64,000 nucleotides of DNA from Pegea sp. RAD2-039 (taxonomy: Eukaryota > Chordata > Thaliacea > Salpida > Salpidae). Below the pieces are notes generated by a model that saw nothing but the letters and a program-made list of their open reading frames with translations, did no database searches and was not told the origin of the DNA. The position numbers and the translations under genes were made by a program. Positions 61,400 through 64,000 of this stretch are shown here, in pieces (position 1 is the stretch's first letter; each line of letters begins with the position of its first letter). The stretch lies in NCBI GenBank assembly GCA_034620365.1, contig JAQGEQ010000110.1, positions 1 to 64,000 of the forward strand, in the 5' to 3' direction.

Positions 61400-61810
61400 T
61401 CATATGTAACCAACATCTATGGCTTTGATGTTATATATTTTTTCTATCTCACTTCAAAAATAGCATCATCAGTATCAATAGAAGCCGAGATCAACTGCTG
61501 CATCGGTAAAGCAACTGACACATTTGCACAGTTCACCTCCAGGATTTGGATACTCCAAAACTATCTATCAGAACCAAGGCTGCCATCTATAAAGCCTTCG
61601 TTTGTAGTTCACTAGTGTAAGCCACCAAAACTTGGACTCTGTCTAATAAACTCATCATTTTTCATTTTTGCTGACATTTTAGTATCAAACGTATAAAGTG
61701 GCAGCAAAAGATCTCCAGCAAAGAAAGCACGCTGGCCTGTCAATGATGTACAACATGCGAAGCCACCGCAGGCTTCGCTGGTGTGGTCACAAATGTGGTC
61801 TCATATAGTT
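61400..61810 (+). mobile_element. RTE-like LINE fragment (U4 copy)
   Basis: Same relic as 19160-19560. Confidence 0.6.
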
Positions 61811-61859
61811 CATGATGACAAGTGTAGATGATCTCTTGGACACCATAGAATAAAACAGA

Positions 61860-62280
61860 AAGTTTATCAATTATATCAGTTGATTTAGATTGTGAGCCAA
61901 CAACATTTTGAACATTTTGATTTTTGACAAGATGAATTTTAACAGAAACGTTTTCTTGAGCTTTGCAACTCGCAAAATTGCCGTGTTTATCAACACCAAA
62001 CCACAACAAAAATGTCCCAGATGACCCCTTAGCTTGAAGTATTGGCACTAGCCGGATCTCATCTTGGTAAGACGCAGCCTTCTAGACAATGGCATATTGA
62101 CAAGATCATACTCATAGTGCTGATTGCAACAGCGATTACTATCTTGCATATCTTTTTAATATGCTGCGAATGATTTATATCTGTTTAGAAAGATAATGTG
62201 TAAGTTAAAAACGGCTCGTAAACTCTACTTAGACATCATCTTAATAAAACAGAATCTTTAACAACCATACACATACAATC
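61860..62280. other. Repeat-derived spacer, no intact gene
   Basis: Matches 19620-20035. A 102-codon minus frame (61740-62048) overlaps the RTE-like relic in antisense and is probably fortuitous. Confidence 0.35.
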
Positions 62281-62284
62281 GTTA

Positions 62285-63395
62285 TGTCAAGATCTATCAT
62301 CTCAGAGACATTTGTGAAAATGTCGAAGTAGAAAAGAAAAGGAGTATTATCATCATCAGTTATAAAAACTCTATTAAATTGGTTGTTTAGCAGTTCAGCT
62401 TCAATCTCTGGTTCCATCACAAGCTGGTTGTTGTTATCAATCAAGGAAAGTATTTGAGATCTCGCCTTAAGCTTGTGATTTATGAAACCAAAAAATGTTT
62501 TCTAATGTTTTAGATTTGAATTTGATTCGATTTTGGATTTGAATGCTAGGTGAAGATTAGAATGCACCCTCTCTTCCAAAATAGAAAGTAGAGATAGATT
62601 TGTGAAAAGCGATACTAAGATCTTTACAAAGATATTTAATAAAGGGTCCAATATTGTTTGCTTGTATGGGAAGTTTTCCCACTAATCTTAAATTCGGAGT
62701 ATTCAAAGCAATTTTAATAACATTTAAGCCCCCAAAATATACAACTCAGGACAAATAACACTTTTCAAACCTCTATAAGACCTTAATAGTAAACCTGTCA
62801 TTGATTTTAGAGGGTGGTGGGTATATACATAAAAATGGAGACAATTAGGACTTTGAGTAATGAAAATTTAAAGTGATAATCTCAAATCTGGGACATTTAA
62901 TGGCATCGATCTGATTTCTGGAGATCTTGGGTGTCAGCGAAGTTTTGTAAATTACGCAAACACCACCGCCTCTATCACACAGTCTGTCACACCGTAAAAC
63001 ACAAAAGAGATTCCCGTCAACCAGAAAAGAATCAGGATAAAACGGTTTCAACCAAGTTTCAGTAATAAGAACAAATGTGAAATCTTGAAAATGCAAAATA
63101 GCTTTCAATTGGAAAATTTTATTAATAATCGACCGTGCGTTGAAGAACATACCTAATGTAATAGAAGAATTGTCTTTTCGACGCTGGTGAGATTTGATGA
63201 TGGGCTTCTGTGAACCATTATCTTTGGCTGGAAGGATGGTATTCACAACTGTTTGCAAACAGGATGTGACAGAAGGAGATGTGGGTCCAGTAGTTACTTG
63301 CCACTTCTGTTTTTTAATAAAAACCTTGACAATTCACAAGGTCTAAAGTGGACCTCTAACTTAGTATTTGAAATCCGTTGGTTGTTTCTTTTGAT
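62285..63395 (-). mobile_element. LINE relic: ORF1 end plus ORF2 endonuclease region (U4 copy)
   Basis: Sister of 20040-21195, sharing its internal deletions. The frame at 62845-63258 keeps the endonuclease start (MFFNARSI, ITETWL, CDRGGGVCVIYK). Confidence 0.75.
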
Positions 63396-63399
63396 TTCG

Positions 63400-64000
63400 A
63401 TTATAAGTTTCCTTAGAAAAACATTTTTGTAAATAAATTGATTTAACTTGCTGCGAGGAACCTGAACTTATATAACAAGTAGAAATGAAATCTGCAAAGA
63501 AACTTTGACAAATATTTAGATATATTTATTATCAGTTAAATGCAAGTTTACTTTCTTTTTTATTCAAGCATGTAAGTTGAATTTCTTCTTGATATTTTTA
63601 GCTTTTTATAATTCAAAATATTTTATTCTTAAAGTTTTTTGAGTGTGTCAAATTTCAAAAGTCCTCTTTTCGAAAAAACAAAATTTCATTCTTACAACTA
63701 CAGATTAACTTAACATGATTTAGCAGTAAAAAGAAAACATTTTGAAATGCTAAGATAAAAGATAATTTAATAAGCTTGATTTTATTACAGTTAATAATTC
63801 GCCTTGCAAAAAACCATAAATTATCTGCATTTAAAAACAAGAATTAATTTCATCTAGCTTTCATTGATTGAGCTTAATTCTCGAAAATCGATTTTAACAG
63901 TTTTCAGATGAGTTTAAACTTAAAATATCTTTCTTATGTTTTAAGCTGATGGCTGAAGTGATATTTTCAAAGAATAAAAATAACAAACTAATTTTGTCAA
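63400..64000. other. Left flank of a further MPG (expected right of the window)
   Basis: Aligns with 21200-21770 and 48985-49330, which precede MPG1 and MPG2. The window ends about 100 bp before the place where the CRE site would be expected. No gene is visible here. Confidence 0.5.

Noticed and set aside
61740-62048. 102-codon minus-strand frame
   Set aside because: Overlaps an RTE-like relic in antisense and is broken in U2.
1-64000. CRISPR arrays, operons, rRNA or tRNA genes
   Set aside because: None seen; gene structure is that of an animal nuclear genome and the repeats are long segmental or retroelement copies.

Overview
The window is AT-rich animal (metazoan) DNA. Introns are GT-AG, AATAAA signals follow stop codons, and the genes are a CDK5-type kinase, a THOC7-like coiled-coil protein, a cysteine-rich secreted protein and a many-exon gene of unknown function. 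Two non-LTR retrotransposon lineages and a gag-like relic are also present. I cannot name the species; an invertebrate is likely, and nothing points to a bacterium, organelle or virus.

The whole window is one tandemly duplicated locus. Each unit begins with the 3' end of a many-exon plus-strand gene (here MPG, multi-exon phase-0 gene). This converges on a minus-strand intronless 317-codon gene (here F317), followed by other genes and repeats and then by the next MPG. U1 (1-15399) holds the 3' tail of an MPG outside the window, a frameshifted F317, an intact THOC7-like gene, the secreted gene, a CDK5-like gene and retroelement debris. Its own MPG has been removed by an apparent deletion of about 8.8 kb at 15399/15400. 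U2 (15400-30174) holds an intact F317, retroelement debris and MPG1. U3 (30175-57668) holds an intact F317, a THOC7-like copy broken by a 106-bp deletion, a second intact secreted gene, no CDK gene, a full-length non-LTR retrotransposon with intact ORF1 and ORF2, and MPG2. U4 (57669-64000) holds an intact F317 and debris, and stops in sequence that lies upstream of MPG in the other units, so a further MPG probably starts to the right.

MPG is the most unusual item. About 30 exons of 27-120 nt can be read by eye. Every internal exon but the last is a multiple of three and starts and ends in phase 0, so any subset could be spliced together in frame. Within each MPG an exon series (a to n) is partly repeated (a2 to g2, n2) before a unique 3' series (o to w). 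The layout recalls schistosome micro-exon genes, but with longer exons and without an identified signal-peptide exon. No function can be assigned.

A perfect TGACGTCA (CRE/ATF-type) site lies upstream of F317 in all four copies, upstream of both THOC7-like copies and upstream of both MPGs, and also inside MPG exon e. All exon models were built by hand from splice motifs and reading frame; no search or transcript data were available.
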